Positions 6,777 through 10,962 of a DNA stretch of 10,962 nucleotides are shown one piece after another. The stretch's first letter is position 1, and each line of letters opens with the position of its first letter. Source of the DNA: an uncultured Opitutaceae bacterium (GTDB lineage Bacteria > Verrucomicrobiota > Verrucomicrobiia > Opitutales > Opitutaceae); contig CAISJA010000427.1 of assembly GCA_903885525.1 (NCBI GenBank), positions 1 through 10,962 on the forward strand, read 5' to 3'. The notes beneath the pieces are model-generated. The model ran no database searches. It was not told where the DNA came from and saw only the letters and a program-made list of their open reading frames with translations. The translations under genes and the position numbers were made by a program.

Positions 6777-6879
6777 GCTGGGTGTAGTGAAAAAGAGGGT
6801 GGCAGACTGTGCCGCGGCGGCGTGGCGATTGCCGGGCGCGTGCGAAGGGCGGCCTTCGGCGGGAAAATCCGGTGCCCGT

Positions 6880-8487
<1,608 letters not shown>

Positions 8488-8555
8488 GGATGAAAAGGGG
8501 GGAGGCACCCCGGCAGCGCAAACGGCATGGGAGGGTACGGGGCATGGAGCGGCTC

Positions 8556-10145
<1,590 letters not shown>

Positions 10146-10182
10146 AGTGAAAGTTAAGGGGGAAAGGGGAAGGACGATGGGA

Positions 10183-10560
10183 CTATTTCTTGGATGCCAG
10201 CTGCAGACGGAGGCTCTTGATGCTGGCCGTCAGGATGGCGATGACTTCGTCACCAAGCGCGACGCGCTGCGTGACGAGGTCTACGGAAAGCCAGTGCCGC
10301 AACCGGAGGTAGCGGCCGGCGGTCTCTTGGGCGGACCCACGGGCGATGATCAGGAACTGACAGTATTCCCGCTGGGTGCCCCGGCCGCAGTCTTCCTCGA
10401 TATTGGAAGCAATCAAGTCGGCACTGGCAATTTGCTGGGCCACCAAGCGGTCGCCACGGCGGTGAGAGGAAAGCGACTCCATAGCTGTCGCGACAAAGTC
10501 GAACAACTCCAGTGCCTTGGCGTAGGCACCGTAGCTCATCAACTTCTCCCGAGCGTTCAT
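10183..10560 (-). CDS. Four-helix-bundle protein (23S rRNA intervening sequence/S23 family)
   Basis: A 125-residue, mostly helical protein with the signature of the four-helix-bundle family first known from 23S rRNA intervening sequences: RLVAQQIASADLIASNIEED (38-57), then CGRGTQREYCQFLIIARGSA (58-77). The canonical motif is SNIAEG-GR-T--EF--FL-IA-GSA-E; here AEG has become EED. Family members form pentamers; the close relative Avd works in diversity-generating retroelements, but no reverse transcriptase is present here and the role of most members is unknown. I chose ATG 10560; an in-frame GTG at 10578 would add six residues. It sits 44 bp after ilvC and 37 bp before leuA, so it is probably co-transcribed. 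Its base composition is visibly less GC-rich than its neighbours, which suggests later insertion. Confidence 0.85.
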   Translation of the reverse strand: MNAREKLMSYGAYAKALELFDFVATAMESLSSHRRGDRLVAQQIASADLIASNIEEDCGRGTQREYCQFLIIARGSAQETAGRYLRLRHWLSVDLVTQRVALGDEVIAILTASIKSLRLQLASKK

Positions 10561-10604
10561 GGTTGAGGTCACTTTCACTCTCGCTTTTTCATTTCACTCG
10601 GTCG

Positions 10605-10962
<358 letters not shown>

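Noticed and set aside
10183..10560. Avd-like protein of a diversity-generating retroelement
   Set aside because: The fold family is related, but no reverse transcriptase or template/variable repeat pair is visible in the window.

Overview
The window carries a bacterial branched-chain amino acid cluster, almost entirely on the minus strand, with GC-rich coding DNA. By general protein character, lack of Shine-Dalgarno (SD) sites, a four-helix-bundle (23S rRNA intervening sequence type) gene and intergenic repeat style, my best guess is a Verrucomicrobiota member of the Opitutaceae. This is a recollection-based guess; there is no rRNA or marker gene to prove it.

Reading in the direction of transcription (right to left): the C-terminal end of ilvC enters from the right edge (10962-10605). 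Then come a small four-helix-bundle protein gene (10560-10183), leuA (10145-8556), cimA (8487-6880), leuB (6776-5712) and a 79-codon gene resembling the DNA-binding arm domain of tyrosine integrases (5605-5366). A LysR-type regulator gene points the other way (4283-5203) and is divergent from leuC (4106-2688), which is followed by leuD (2550-1948). The remaining 1.9 kb on the left has no gene I can support, but it holds repeats and a diverged copy of the leuD 3' end.

LeuA commits 2-oxoisovalerate to leucine. CimA makes citramalate from pyruvate and acetyl-CoA. LeuCD and LeuB can process both isopropylmalate and citramalate, so one enzyme set can serve leucine and a threonine-independent isoleucine route. 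IlvC supplies the shared upstream reductoisomerase step. The LysR gene, placed between the leuB and leuC blocks, is the obvious candidate local regulator.

The parts worth a second look are the non-coding left end, which looks like an old tandem duplication (repeat A, leuD-tail copy, repeat B, real leuD tail), the stand-alone integrase-arm-like small gene with a perfect 10-bp hairpin abutting its SD, the four-helix-bundle gene inside the ilvC-leuA junction, and the pyrimidine-rich, SD-less leaders of the leu genes. I see no CRISPR array, tRNA, rRNA, intact transposase or clearly novel multi-gene system.
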